A stretch of DNA of 64,000 nt from Pteria penguin (Eukaryota; Mollusca; Bivalvia; Pterioida; Pteriidae). How positions within the stretch are numbered: position 1 is the stretch's first letter; each line of letters opens with the position of its first letter. The stretch is from contig CM068583.1 of NCBI GenBank assembly GCA_035048485.1, forward strand, positions 44,359,042-44,423,041, read 5' to 3'. Position numbers and translations under genes: made by a program. Below the pieces are notes generated by a model. The model searched no databases, was not told the origin of the DNA, and worked only from the letters and a program-made list of their open reading frames with translations. This document shows positions 12,701-22,745 of this stretch, one piece after another.

Positions 12701-15465
12701 TATCTCTTGGGCGTAGATGGTAGGGATCGGTACGAGTTCATCTCTACATCGGCTCTTTATCTGTTCCATCACGTCGTTGACTTCTAGTTGAAAGGGGTCC
12801 GCTGGGTGGTTGTGGTTGTCTGTTGAGTTGATGAGCATATCGTCTAGGGTGGTGACTTTCGCAGGCCATCGTTGGGTGGAGCAGATCCAGTATGTTCTGT
12901 TTCCTCTATTATTCTTTACTCTGTAGCGGTAGTTGTTGTGGACCAAATTCCGGTTTCCGAGTCTGTTGGTGATGTACTTCAAATTCACTTGTGCATTAGC
13001 CATGGTTGTTCAAACTTGTGATGAAAATTTAAGTTTCACAAACTATTTATCCGAATTTCTTAGCTTGGACACTGTTCATATTAAACTAAGATTCACTTTG
13101 AAGATACAATTAAACATATTAATATAATATAAAATAAAGCATCTCTCAATTAAATATACTAATGAAACATATTAATGAAAAATCCTAGTATAGTCATCGT
13201 CCATTTAGCAGCTTGTACATCTCTCAATTAAATCTATTATATTACAATGAAATATAATGATAATAGAAAAATTATGGTCATCATCCATTTAGCAGCTTGT
13301 ATCATTAAAATTTATCATATATTACAATGAAATATAATGATGATAGAAAAATTATGGTCATCATCCATTTAGCAACTTGTATCATTTGAATTTATCATAT
13401 ATTACAATAAAATCTACATCGTACATTTCTATTCATCTTATTAAGAAATGTCCTTTCATAATAAACATTAGATTATTTGAACATTTACGGTAATGGGTGT
13501 AGATTAATTGATTAAAACAACACCTATTGTTCTTCCCGTGTGGGCATTCCGGGAATACGTGGATTTTAAAAAGTGGGCATTCCGGGAAGACACCGACGAC
13601 AGAATTAACTTCATAATCTAAAATGCATTTAATAAATTTAGTGAATTGTTTTTCAATGGTATTAATATCTATATAAGAATTAATAGTTTTGAGATGTCCT
13701 GTATGTGCATGTTCTACTTTGTTTTCTTGTGGTGGGTCTTGTTCTCTAGTTGTTCTAGTGGTGAAGTTTGTTGTGGTGGATCTTGTTCTCTAGTTGTTCT
13801 AGTGGTGGAGTTTGTTTTGTGGTGATAGATTTTATTTCCTTGTGGTAAAGTTTGTTTTCTAGTGGTGAATTTTGATTTCTTGTTTTAGATTTTTTTTCTT
13901 CATAAGTCAGGTTTCGTTCTTTCCATTTTATCTTCTTTCACTATACTTGACGGCAAAACCCAAAGACCTAAAAACAAAGACAAAAAATAACAACTCTAAA
14001 CTGTATACTGTATCTTAAAATTCAACGTTTTAATAAATTTAATAAATTGTGATGGAATTATATTTGTAGTCTTTAAGTTTTTGTACGTGCCAACACTTCC
14101 TAAAGTATTTACTCAATGATTACAATGATTCTGATAGATTAGCACGGCTTAAATCTTTTGAAAGAACATTAATTGATAATATTATTGATTTTATTAAACC
14201 ATATATAGTACGATATATACCCACAATTTATCAATTGAAGGCACGACGTATTCCATTTTTTTTCTTTTTCTTAACGTCCTATATCTATGGATCACCATTC
14301 CGTTTTCACCTGTATATGGTGTATATGTCCCTCACCTCATCAACGAAGATCACTTGCTTCGTATGGCATTGTCGCATAGGTCTTAATTTATAGTTTGCAA
14401 ATACGAATATGTTGACTAATTCATTTCATAGTATTAGATGCAGATTTGTTTATACTAAACATGACAGGTACCTACAACTTGAAATGAGACAACAACGGTC
14501 TTATCGCGAGCGTGATCGACCAGCAAAGTGTGTTTATTTCTTGGCAACATTTTATTCTACCTGTTTCTTCAGAGGTCCTTGTTTGTCCAACAATAATATA
14601 TAATATAATATAACAATATTATATTGCAATATAATACAATATTCCAATATGATATAATACAATATAGATAACATATAATAGCAATATAATATAATAAAGT
14701 ATCATGTGTGATAGGACATAATGTGTGAAATGTGTATTATTTAATTATACATTTCATAACAACATATTACGTATATTACTGGAAAGATAGGACGTTAACT
14801 AGGAGGGTCAATTCTTGTTTATATACAGTCATGATAAAAATCAAAAAATTCTGAAGTAATTTGATGCTTAAGTTGTAAATGATTCGTTCCACATTAGTAC
14901 ATTGGGATGGTTTGGATAATAATATGGACGAAATAAACGTCTACAGTCATTTAGTAGTGTACACTTAAATATATAATGAAATTCATCGCCAATATCTGTG
15001 TGGCAATAATTACATATTCTATCACATTTTTCTATATTTTGCCATCTTCCTGCTTCAATTGGTAATCTATTGTTGGTACAACAAAATCTAGCTAGATTAA
15101 TTTTTGTGAGTATGGATCGAGGATGTTATATAAATTTGGCATTCATGAATATCGTTTTGTGAATAATTTATATGTTGAACCTTTCGATGAGTCATTTTCA
15201 TTTCTCATGTTTGTTTGAATTTATCTTTCAATATCTGTTTTATATAATTTTTAACATACAATTGATCAATTACAGTACCCTCATTCCAAAGATAATTTTG
15301 TCCAAAATGTTCTAAAGTAATCTTACCATTTTGTACCCAGCTGAATTCAACACTATTGTTATGTTTACTGTACGTTAATCTATATAAAATGGAACAGTAT
15401 TTCCAGAACTCCAGTCTCATCCAATAGTTTATGATACAGGATGTAACAGTAACTGACAATAGGTA

Positions 15466-15497
<32 letters not shown>

Positions 15498-18400
15498 GGA
15501 AGACTTTGCAAAAAAAAAAGGAAAAAAGTCCGGTTCACATTTTCGGGGAAAGAAATAATCCGGCCCGAAAGGCCAGCAAAAAATAACAATAAATGAATTA
15601 AAAAATAATCCGGCTCTGAAATTTGGCAAAAAAAAAAAAAAATTATTCATGGTCTTCCTGTCCCCCCCGCCCCCCCAAATCAAATGGTTGCTCCCTAAAT
15701 TACCGAATCCCATATTTTATATCCATGTAACAATGTAGCAATACAGGTACAACAAATTTATCAAACAAATATAATTCATCAATAATTGATAGTTTTAAAT
15801 ATCTTCCTTTCTTTAGTATGACATACATAATTTCGTTGTTTAATTGCTCGATCTGACATATATTTTTTTGTTTCGCAAAAAGAGCCAGATCGTGGATAAT
15901 AAAATCCAAGATATTTAAATTTCCAATTGTTTTCTATGATAAAATATATCAGTTTGAGGCATTCTTTCTTTAGTAAAAATCATAATTTTGGTTCTTTTAA
16001 TATTAACCTTCCAATCATTAGAACATAATAGAAAACAATCAAGTTGATATTTTAACCCTTCCTTGGATTCTAAAAACAAAAACTGTATGATCAGCATATA
16101 GTAAAATTATTATTTTTATCATGATATTTAATTTCAATAGCATCAGATATAACAGTAAGACTATCTACATTATGTGCAGATAAAGATTTGTCAAGGTCAT
16201 TCAAACAGAGGGAGAATAGAAAGGGTGACAAGTTTTCGCCTTGTCATACACCGATGTTACTGGGGAAGTATTCTGAAAATTTATTATTTACAGAAATTAT
16301 TGATTAACTCCCCTTATACATACATGTATTAGTAAAAACAGTAAAACATATACTTGTGATACCACTAAGTAAAAGTTTTTGCCAGAAGCCTATTAAACAT
16401 TATCAAATGCAGCTTTGAAATCAATGAAAGCACAATATTTTTTTCTAAGCTTTTGTGAAAAATCAATTTAACAGTGTAATGAATACATATTATCAATAGT
16501 TAATCAATCAATCAATGTTTGACATATTCATTAAGGCGATTAGATATAACAGATGTGAAAAGCTTACCAAAGCAACTAAATAAAGTGATAGGTCTATAGT
16601 TTTTGGGTGATGATGTTTCACCTTTATTTTTTATAAATAAGTAGTATATTTCCAATAAACTACGCTTCTGGTAATATTCCAGTTTCTAAAATGATATTGA
16701 ATAATTTAAAATAAATAGGAGGCATAATATGTACACTTGAATTTAAATACTCATTTATAAATCCATCACACCCACTAGCTTTATTTAGTTAAAGATGAGA
16801 TTGCATTTTTGGTCTCGTCACCTGTAATCTGATCATCAGAACTATTATGATGTATAAAATAATCTGTGACATGGGATTCTAAATCAAGATCGATTTCATT
16901 TTCTTGATGTACATCACCAGAGTTTAAGTTTTGAAGTATTCAGAAAATTCATTCATGTTAATTTCACATTTTTGAGGCTCTGAAAGCCGGTGTGGCCTAG
17001 TGGTATCGCGTCGCACTCCTGATCGGGAGGCCGGGGTTCGAGTCCTGCTCTGGTCCTGCCCGTGTCATGTCTTTCAGATGAGACAGTAAAAACCGAGGCC
17101 CCGTGTCGTGGTATGCATGGCACGTTAAAGATCCCTCATTGCTTCGGGTGGGTCCGTTGCAAAGGTCAAAATCTGTATGCCCCGCATCAGGCAGATGCCG
17201 TCACCATGTACGTGAAATATTCGTGGTGTGACGTAAAACAAAAATCAATTAATCAATCAATTTGAGGCTCTGATTTCTGATTGATACTTTTAAAAGTAGT
17301 TCGTTTCCAATTTAAAATTTGGTTTGGTCTAATTTGAAAGTTACAAAAACTAATCTTTTGTGTTTTGTTTTGCTTAAACAACGTATTTTTTTTATAGGTA
17401 TACGTAAAGTGAAAGGAATAATTTCAACAAAACCCTTTCAAAAAGTCGGCGCCAAAATAGTTGAAATAAAAGTAGACGCATGTAATGGACAGAAACCAGA
17501 CAGCGACACTTACTGGGAATGTGTAGTACGTCACCTGGCATTAACTAATTACCATCCTTCGTGTACCTGTAAAATGGGAAGCAAAGAAGACCCAACTGCA
17601 GTTGTGGACCCCGAGTTACGGTAAAAGTTAAAATCGATGAGTGTATGTTGTTGAAAGTCATAATCAGTAACACGATGACATATGGTCTCTGTATTTCTCT
17701 GTCTTAAATTTCTTTCACACTTATCATTTTTGCCATGTATAGCTCATAAAACTTTGCTTGCGGAGGATGATATGTTACTATATCTCTGGTCTGATGTTGT
17801 GACTGTGTGACACATTACGGCATTTGTCCACATTTATATCATCTGTGCTATGTTGATATATTCTGTGTAGACTATATTTGGTCATTTGTACCGGGTACGG
17901 CTAGTCAAATGAAATGCTTACTCCACTTCTCCCCTGGACACCTGCTGATATTAATTCTGATTTCCAGGAGTTCATAAACGACCAAACTTGTTAGATATAT
18001 TCTCTTTATGCGACGTCACATTGAAACCTTACATTCTCTACTCCAAGTTATCGCTCCTTACTTCGGGGTTATCATGTGAGTGTTTAAAAAAAAAAAAGGA
18101 GGATATCGTTCGCCGAGCTGTGAAACAGAAATTTCTGACAGGGTATTCGCTGATACCTTGTCAGTTTTTCTAAAACACAAACATGGTAACCCCATTCTAA
18201 TGTATTTGACAAAAATAATTACAAATAAAGGCACACAAAGTTATGGTTTTCTGAGCCAAGTCGTTAATCACAATCATATAAAAAATCGTAGGGTATCGTG
18301 ACGTCACAAATGAAAAACTGTAGGGTATCGTGATGTCATATCAAAAACTGCAGGGGTATCATGAATACCCTTGCAGTTTTTAAATCGGACAGCCAATGAG

Positions 18401-19553
18401 ATCGCGTGTTAAAAATCAAAATGCATTAGAATCTCGCTTATATCTCTGTCAACGCCTGGGAAAAAGTTCGGTGTCACATGCCAAATTCATAAGCTTATCT
18501 TTAAAGTTAAAGGAATCATAAAACTTTCAATTGTCTGTCTGTTATTTTCAACGAACTATTGCTTTCTTTATAAGTTTCATCTATATTGAATTCCATGGTT
18601 ATCTTTATTTTCAACCAAGTTTCATACGCCTAACACACGAAATAGTTCTAATTTTAGGTAAATTGAAATTCATTTTAAATAATTTACTTTGAATTTAAAT
18701 CATACTTCACATAAAGCAACCTTGGATATTTGATTTTATATTCTACTCATGGATTTAGAAAACTTTTACAGGAATCTTGTAAAATAGAGTTGATAAAGAT
18801 GTAGTGGCATTAGCGCACGGACTTCTGGGTAGAGAATGAGCCGTCTTATTGAATTAATTTTCTGTATATTTCATTAAAATTACATTGAAAAATATATGTA
18901 TACAGTATATAAAATTTCATAGATATAAATTTGAAGCAGAGCAATTACTTCGTGTAAAAATGAATCAGATTTATAAAATAAATCCTAATAACTTCATATA
19001 TGATGATCGAATATCAATAGTTACCATATTGAAATCAAAGGGTAAATCTAGAGGATTCCGATTGTATCCCTCCGTAGAAAAAGATAACTTTTGCATCTAT
19101 TAAAATTCCAAGATGAAAGCTCTCTATTGTGAGTGCCACATCGTCGGATACTCAAGTCCTTAGGGAAAGAAACCGGACGTTTCTATTTTGCGATGATCTA
19201 CCTGACTCATAGCTATTATGACGTTTTTCAGTTGTTTGGTTAGCGCTACAAGACCGCCTATATTAACTATTCAGCATAGAGCAAACATGATTCACATTAG
19301 GGACATCTTTTTTTCTTATTTCTCATGATTACATCATTATTTTGGTCAAAACATATCGTCATGTTAACTCTGACCGTTTTTCACTTAATTTCATTTCAGT
19401 GTAAAAGGATTACGAGGTATTCGTGTGGCCGATGCTTCGATCATGCCATTCGTAACGGCTGCAAACACAAACGCACCAGTAATTATGATTGCAGAAAAAG
19501 CATCCGACTTGATACGAGGAATTACCACTGTAAAACCAGTTAATATTAAGTAA
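541..19553 (+). CDS. GMC-family FAD oxidoreductase (glucose/choline dehydrogenase-like), 10 exons, 5' end outside window
   Basis: Exons 541-749, 2030-2219, 2639-2773, 3026-3147, 4136-4303, 5775-5925, 6391-6539, 10426-10615, 17398-17620 and 19400-19553 have GT-AG borders and matching phases, and give about 562 residues. Seen: the FAD-binding VGAGSAG loop at the start, GMC signature 1 ([12 protein letters not shown]), GMC signature 2 ([15 protein letters not shown]), [10 protein letters not shown], and the C-terminal active-site pair: His in [11 protein letters not shown] and Asn in NTNAPVIMI. Known of the family: FAD enzymes of about 550-620 residues that oxidise alcohols or sugars (glucose, choline, sorbose). 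The substrate cannot be read from the sequence. The ATG at 522 is not the real start: it would put an extra Thr inside the FAD loop, and CAG at 538-540 is a splice acceptor. The true N-terminus lies left of the window. Introns 7 and 8 are swollen by transposons. No broken exon is seen, so the gene is probably functional. Confidence 0.93.
2030..2219 (+). CDS. GMC exon with signature 1
   Basis: Acceptor TTTGTAG, donor TTCTG|GTAAAT, phase 0 in, phase 1 out. Encodes [16 protein letters not shown] and then [10 protein letters not shown], the first GMC signature, followed by [15 protein letters not shown]. It has no early ATG and runs into a stop just past the donor, so ORF finders would miss it. 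Confidence 0.93.
2639..2773 (+). CDS. GMC exon 3 in window
   Basis: Acceptor GCTTTAG, donor GAAG|GTAAGT (perfect consensus). Phase 1 in, phase 1 out. Encodes [12 protein letters not shown] and [12 protein letters not shown], typical of the GMC segment after signature 1. Confidence 0.9.
3026..3147 (+). CDS. GMC exon 4 in window
   Basis: Acceptor CAACAG, donor AAAG|GTAAGA. Phase 1 in, phase 0 out. Encodes [19 protein letters not shown] and [11 protein letters not shown], the conserved stretch before the second FAD strand. Confidence 0.9.
4136..4303 (+). CDS. GMC exon with signature 2
   Basis: Acceptor TTTTGTCAG, donor GAT|GTAAGG, phase 0 both ends (56 codons). Contains [15 protein letters not shown], an exact match to the second GMC signature. 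Confidence 0.93.
4772..4818 (+). mobile_element. SINE tail relic
   Basis: ATCCCTCACTGTTTCGG then GGGTCCGTTGCTAAGGT resembles the middle of the tRNA-derived SINE at 16984-17260. Only about 45 bases remain, without head or tail. Confidence 0.5.
5775..5925 (+). CDS. GMC exon 6 in window
   Basis: Starts with [17 protein letters not shown], continuing directly from the LRKLD end of the previous exon. The acceptor (GGACGGAAG) has a weak pyrimidine tract and the donor (ACAG|GTTCGT) is non-consensus at +3, so both sites look weak although the phases fit. Phase 0 in, phase 1 out. Confidence 0.88.
6391..6539 (+). CDS. GMC exon 7 in window
   Basis: Acceptor CATTCCTAG, donor GAG|GTAACA, phase 1 in, phase 0 out. 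Encodes [20 protein letters not shown], typical of the GMC substrate domain. Confidence 0.9.
6955..7345 (+). repeat. Left direct repeat flanking the RT
   Basis: Aligns base by base with obvious drift to 9305-9690: shared GGACTT-GT-ATTTC-ATGCAGAAAAG, GGAATNTTACT, AGAATTTTGTCA, GACTTCCAAA, ATAATGCCACCAT-like and GTCNCAAAG-GTAC landmarks in the same order. Same orientation, which fits the pseudo-LTR layout of Penelope-like elements. Confidence 0.75.
7344..8803 (+). pseudogene. Penelope-like reverse transcriptase, broken by frameshifts and stops
   Basis: Three frames must be read in turn. Recognisable pieces: [12 protein letters not shown] and TFVCKAYY with [19 protein letters not shown] (7344-7800), the [12 protein letters not shown] and [10 protein letters not shown] block (7848-7960), LEFLIDNIF and GIPMGTNC (about 8130-8215), and [16 protein letters not shown] with YRYIDDVL (8215-8345), the catalytic YIDD of the palm. 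The C-terminal part continues with [20 protein letters not shown] and [12 protein letters not shown] to a stop near 8803. It resembles RT-only ORFs widespread in invertebrate genomes; I place it near Penelope-like elements from the flanking direct repeats and the palm motifs. No GIY-YIG domain is seen. At least four disabling changes mean it is dead. Confidence 0.8.
8804..9304 (+). other. Tail region of the RT element
   Basis: Between the RT stop and the right direct repeat. Two overlapping open stretches (8852-9112, 8925-9200) contain no domain I recognise. Probably the 3' part of the same element. Confidence 0.4.
9305..9690 (+). repeat. Right direct repeat flanking the RT
   Basis: Partner of 6955-7345, in the same orientation. 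Past its end, GCGGTTCAAATCC resembles a pol III B box. Confidence 0.75.
10426..10615 (+). CDS. GMC exon 8 in window
   Basis: Acceptor CTTTCAG, donor AGGAG|GTAGTG, phase 0 in, phase 1 out. Encodes [20 protein letters not shown], the conserved beta-rich segment of the GMC C-terminal domain. It follows a 3.9-kb intron holding a Penelope-like relic. Confidence 0.92.
10949..11212. mobile_element. Non-autonomous repeat nested in the MULE
   Basis: Runs from ATGCCCCCGGAATGG through a CTGT run and TTGACCTTGACCTTTGACC to GGGGGCATTCGTG and a CAAACGCAGCTTG end. This layout is a familiar dispersed repeat of bivalve genomes. The borders (CATGCCCCC and inverted GGGGGCAT) are inferred. Confidence 0.5.
11440..11600. 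repeat. TATCACTG-type short tandem repeat
   Basis: Irregular repeats of ATCACTATATCACTGT overlapping the 3' end of the transposase frame. Confidence 0.7.
11570..13003 (-). CDS. FLYWCH/MULE transposase, 477 aa, uninterrupted
   Basis: Single open frame. Residues about 20-70 form a FLYWCH-type DNA-binding finger: [19 protein letters not shown], then NHNHPAD. A MULE transposase domain follows: first Asp in [15 protein letters not shown], second Asp in [11 protein letters not shown], the C-x2-H of [11 protein letters not shown], and the third acidic residue in [13 protein letters not shown], giving a DDE core. A basic stretch ([11 protein letters not shown]) may be a nuclear signal. The last 20 or so residues are read from a TATCACTG-rich repeat, so the native C-terminus may be shorter. 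Odd: the second zinc Cys of FLYWCH (usually CKA) appears replaced in RWPAKV. Function by family: cut-and-paste transposition by binding the TIRs. No stop or frameshift, so recent activity is possible. Confidence 0.9.
   Translation of the reverse strand: MANAQVNLKYITNRLGNRNLVHNNYRYRVKNNRGNRTYWICSTQRWPAKVTTLDDMLINSTDNHNHPADPFQLEVNDVMEQIKSRCRDELVPIPTIYAQEITRLRQHSWTDETRQLAENLPTFHSAKNSLYSQRSKTIPMLPKSITDINLAGKWTQTTAGEDFLIADDGTNERLLIFATRQNLIHLTAATTIYADGTFYVCPSLFKQLYSIHAFVDGTMYPLVFALLPGKSQIIYERMFRLIIDACSRYNLTLLPSTIFLDFETAPRIAALQLFPDITLKGCFFHYTQCIWRKAQECGLQVPYQEDDNVKQMVRRAAVLPLIPSEDIEDAWFYTLEDNDAADTYANTTPFTDYVTEYWVEGNRQLWNHFDTDGPRTTNNLEGWYSRLNKNVQHPHPNIYRLIEIIQRIQAANEVQRVQYAAGGKRAKRKRKYVQIDNRLGDLKTRLRNGDITVLSTQTQLHILFIWGDCDKDTVIMI
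13195..13415. repeat. Subterminal tandem repeat of the MULE, about 65 bp x 3
   Basis: CATCCATTTAGCAGCTTGTA and ATTACAATGAAATATAATGA recur three times just inside the right end. Subterminal arrays are often transposase-binding regions; that role is inference. Confidence 0.75.
13720..13875 (+). repeat. GT-rich tandem repeat, about 55-60 bp
   Basis: GTTCTCTAGTTGTTCTAGTG repeats at 13740 and 13788, with decayed copies of GTGGTGNANTTTG following. AT-rich sequence without coding signs continues to 14830, including an AATATAATA-type simple repeat at 14595-14700. Confidence 0.7.
15461..15698. mobile_element. Fold-back MITE B, copy 1, with poly-G expansion
   Basis: The right end CAAATGGTTGCTCCCTAA and the internal AATAATCCGGCTCTGAAATT match the element at 32881-33054. 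The left arm is replaced by a run of about 31 G (15466-15496). Inserted in the LINE. Confidence 0.7.
16984..17260 (+). mobile_element. tRNA-derived SINE, full length
   Basis: Head with pol III A box TGGCCTAGTGG and B box GGTTCGAGTCC, a body with GATGAGACAGTAAAAACCGA, and an (ATCA)n tail. Flanked by a perfect 13-bp target duplication TTTGAGGCTCTGA at 16971-16983 and 17261-17273, inside LINE sequence. Known type: tRNA-derived SINEs mobilised by LINE proteins. Confidence 0.9.
17398..17620 (+). CDS. GMC exon with catalytic His
   Basis: Acceptor TTTTTATAG, donor TTACG|GTAAAA, phase 1 in, phase 2 out. Encodes [19 protein letters not shown] then CKMG and AVVDPELR. The His of [10 protein letters not shown] is the family's catalytic base position; the usual HPxGTCKMG has Cys in place of Gly here. 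Confidence 0.93.
18278..18382. repeat. GTAGGGTATCGTGACGTCA repeats ending in a hairpin
   Basis: Three decayed units of AAAAACTGTAGGGTATCGTG; the last pairs with the inverted ATACCCTTGCAGTTTTT at 18364-18380. Probably the end of a fold-back element in GMC intron 9. Confidence 0.6.
19400..19553 (+). CDS. GMC terminal exon
   Basis: Acceptor TTTCATTTCAG, phase 2 in. Encodes [17 protein letters not shown] and [17 protein letters not shown], and ends at TAA 19551-19553. The second Asn of NTNAP is the partner of the catalytic His. No clear AATAAA is seen within the next 100 bases. Confidence 0.93.
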
Positions 19554-19853
19554 ACTATAATCAATGTACGGTATGATAACAAATTATAAAGAACACTAAG
19601 CAGTGAACGGAAATAGTGTCTACACCAAAGAAATATTTTTATTTTTATTGTAGAAAGAAGTATTTTTTTCTGTGAAACAAAAGAGAAAGCTATAAATATG
19701 GGAAAGTCCTGTATATATCATATTTTTCGAGTCATTCATACGACATTGAACAACAAATTTATTGATATTTAACTTCATGTTTATGCAATAACGTTTCTTA
19801 CATTCCATAAAATATGCATGTGACCATGATTATAAGGCGATGTTCTCTACAAA

Positions 19854-20940
19854 CAGGCGCGGATCCAGCCGGGGGGGGGGGGGGACACGTGCCCGTGCCG
19901 AAGGGGGCACCATAGTCTATTTTAGGGCCTATTTTACTGCATTTCTGTCTAAAATTTCCAAAATTTCGCTGGCTCGCTTCGCTCGCCAGTTATTCTCGCA
20001 TATTTCTTTAAATTTACAGTTGAAAAAAAATTGTTGACTCGCTTCACTCACGATCAATTTCATGATAAATCTCTCCTGATCCCCGTTTATTATCCATATA
20101 TTATATCTTCCAAAGGGAGGCGAAGTATATGTGCAATCCAAATTAATATCCAGCACATAAATGTTTGGTCACTTGGCCTCAGGCGAGTAAAATCGTATGG
20201 CTGCTAGTAGATCGTGTAGCAAATATTACAAATGTTTGAAGCTACGCGCTGTACAAGATGGATTTTACTTATCCATACAATTTTAATCAAATACGTCTTG
20301 TACATCGTGTAGCTTAAGTACAAATTTTTGAAACGCTTGTACTGAAGCTACGCGATATACAAGATGGATTTCACTTATAGCCATTTCTAGAATAGTTTAT
20401 TTTCACAACGTATTTTGTATCTCCAAAAGTTTCAAATACAGGAGCTTCGCACCTTGTTCCCACTACCAAGGATCTACCCTGCATCCACCGGGGACCTATA
20501 GGCAGTCCCTATACCCTGTGCCGAGTTTTACGCCTCCTCCAACTGAAAATCTGGATCCATGCCAGATAAAATTTCCGTGAATTAAAACAAAAGGGGCCTA
20601 ATATGGCACACACGATTTTGCAAGAATTTTGTCATATCTTCTCAGGAAAACCCATCCCCACCTATGGGAGGGAGGGAGGGGTGAACATGATAATATTTGA
20701 CAGAAAATATTTCTTCTTTCAGTTTTCTTCCGATTTCAGAGTTTTTGCGGAATATTTGAAGTCAAGAAAATGTTGATGAATAATGCAAAAAAGAACGCCA
20801 GACTGCACCATTTTGCCTCATTTTTGCAAATTTTTTTCGGGGGAGGTGGCGGACCCCTCCCATACCCTCCCCATTCGGCCCTTCAGGCCTCAATTGTAAG
20901 GTCCCCCCCGGGGGCGCATGAAGTTCTGGATCCGCCCCTG
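19854..20940. mobile_element. TIR element C, long copy (1.09 kb)
   Basis: Ends CAGGCGCGGATCCAG and CTGGATCCGCCCCTG form inverted repeats with one mismatch. Flanked by ACAAA at 19849-19853 and 20941-20945. Poly-G/C runs lie just inside each end. No transposase frame is seen, so it is non-autonomous. Confidence 0.85.
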
Positions 20941-20945
20941 ACAAA

Positions 20946-21579
20946 CTTAGAGGATGTGAATTCATTAAAGTATGCCTTCTTTAGCAAGTGCCCTTCAGAA
21001 AACTGTCCGTACCTAAACAGAAAACAATGAATTAATTTTTATGAAAGAAATAGAAGAATTCCGGGTTTTTGATTACGCTTTGAAATTCTTCAATATTACC
21101 ATAAAAAGCACGTGACAACGGACAAATAATGACGTTTCAATTATAGAATTTCAATGATGACAAATCGAAGTGCAGATTTGTTATAAGTATTGAGTAGATA
21201 TCACTGTTTTCCCTTTCGCTCATTCACGTGTAATTCTTTTGCTTTAACTAATCTTAAAGAATATTGTACATATCACATGCCTACGGACAAATACTTCCAC
21301 TTAGATTTAAGATTTTATAATAAAAAAAAAAAAACGAAACGGGGAAATGGTCTGGTTGGAGAGGCGTCTTTCAAAATGGTTCAAGTATGGTATGGTTTAG
21401 TTTGGTTTTTTATTTTGTATTATTTGATGCAGTCACTACTGTCACAAGATGTTGTAACTATTATTTAGAATTGTGTATGTAATCAGAAGTTGTTTAAATG
21501 TATTGTCTATAGACATGTAACAAAATAAATATAATTAAATAAAATGGTTTCGATTGACTAAATGGTGACACACAAACAC

Positions 21580-21621
<42 letters not shown>

Positions 21622-22440
21622 AGAGAGGATAGGACGTTCTCATGCTTCGATTATGGATGTATCTATGTTCTTGTTTACTTTCCTTGTAATATAACATTGT
21701 CAACAGCTGTGATTACTATGTCCAATGTTTGCTTATTTGTACCATTATTAAACGTAAAAAGAACAATATAATTAGATATCATGTTTTATTTCCCATATGT
21801 TTGATAATCACTACAAAATAACAACACAATATAATGATATCACACTCGCAAAATTAGGATTCTTTGGTAAACAATGGATGAGGTAAATCGACACATGATT
21901 GATTGATTATTGACTGAGCTGAGGATGAAATAATGTTTGATGGTGACTTGTTTGCTATACATATATATATATATGATATATACTTCTAAATACTTCATTG
22001 AAATAAAAAATAAAACAAAACTACTTTACATTTATATTTATAAATAAGTAAATAGTACATGTATATCTGGCATGTATACCATCGAGTACAGAAACTTTAA
22101 GGCACGTCGATAAATAAGAGATCTACTTTGGTCAGCAAAGACGATGTTTTGCAGCAAAATAACGTTCTTTACAACCCAAAACTCTACAAATATATTTTTC
22201 TTTGTTCATAGATGCAATAGTACATATTTAAATATTTACACATACACATATATATTTCTATATAAGAAATAGACATTTTGATTTGGAAATACAGATGTGT
22301 AATTTGCAGCATATGTCAATGCCAACCAATGTGATTTAAAATTTTGTCCAGAACTAAATGAAATATTCATAAACATACATACATACATACATACATACAT
22401 ATGAGATATATATGGGGCACGATGTTTATGAATATTTTAT
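20946..22440. other. Intergenic, no gene seen
   Basis: AT-rich DNA between the two convergent genes. Holds a (CA)n run at 21581-21619 followed by (GA)n, and an (ACAT)n run near 22373-22401. The short open stretches show no recognisable domain. Confidence 0.7.
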
Positions 22441-22474
22441 CAACATCATTTCGATTGTGACATTTCATGTTCAT

Positions 22475-22540
<66 letters not shown>

Positions 22541-22575
22541 CATGAAATGTCGCAATCCAAAGAGTGTTGATGTTG
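22441..22575. mobile_element. Fold-back element with (AT)n centre
   Basis: CAACATCATTTCGATTGTG then ACATTTCATG on the left pairs with CATGAAATGTCGCAATCC and TGATGTTG on the right. The loop is an (AT)n run of about 60 bases (22477-22537). Confidence 0.75.
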
Positions 22576-22680
22576 CTTGACAACCTATGCAAGTAGTGAG
22601 AATGATGGTATAGTTACTTGACAACGAATACTTAATAATCGTCTAGAATATCTTTCCAAGAACGACTTAATTCCTCTTTT

Positions 22681-22745
22681 GGTTTTTTTTTTTTTGTTTG
22701 TTTTTTTTTTTTTTTTGTTTGTTTTTTTGGTTTTTTTTTTGTTTA
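22681..22745. repeat. T-rich simple repeat (TTTG/T runs)
   Basis: Poly-T broken by GTTTG units. Confidence 0.9.

Larger units (their letters stand above)
10819..13594 (-). mobile_element. MULE DNA transposon with TIRs and 8-bp target duplication
   Basis: Left end GGTTTATTCCCGGAATGCCC and inverted right end GGTGTCTTCCCGGAATGCCC match at 17 of 20 positions. Both sides are flanked by GACGACAG (10811-10818 and 13595-13602), an 8-bp target duplication in the range of Mutator-like elements. Inside each end, a second copy of the CGGAATGCCC motif and a TTAAAACAAC motif recur. The element carries one transposase gene on the - strand and a short tandem array near its right end. It sits in GMC intron 8, in the opposite sense to the gene. 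Confidence 0.9.
14830..17330 (-). pseudogene. LINE (non-LTR retrotransposon) relic, 5'-truncated
   Basis: On the - strand: an RT fingers region with [16 protein letters not shown] text (about 16650), [20 protein letters not shown] (about 16200) and an ADHTVF segment where YADD is expected, [15 protein letters not shown] (15960-16010), [16 protein letters not shown] (about 15740), and a C-terminal zinc knuckle [18 protein letters not shown] near 15010. Many stops and shifts. A MITE with a poly-G run (about 15461-15698) and a SINE (16984-17260) interrupt it. The clade is not determined. It lies antisense in GMC intron 8 and almost touches the acceptor at 17397. Confidence 0.8.

Noticed and set aside
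20762..21030. Open frames of 67-86 codons near 20.8 kb
   Set aside because: They lie across the GC-rich end of TIR element C; no domain and low-complexity Pro/Gly runs.
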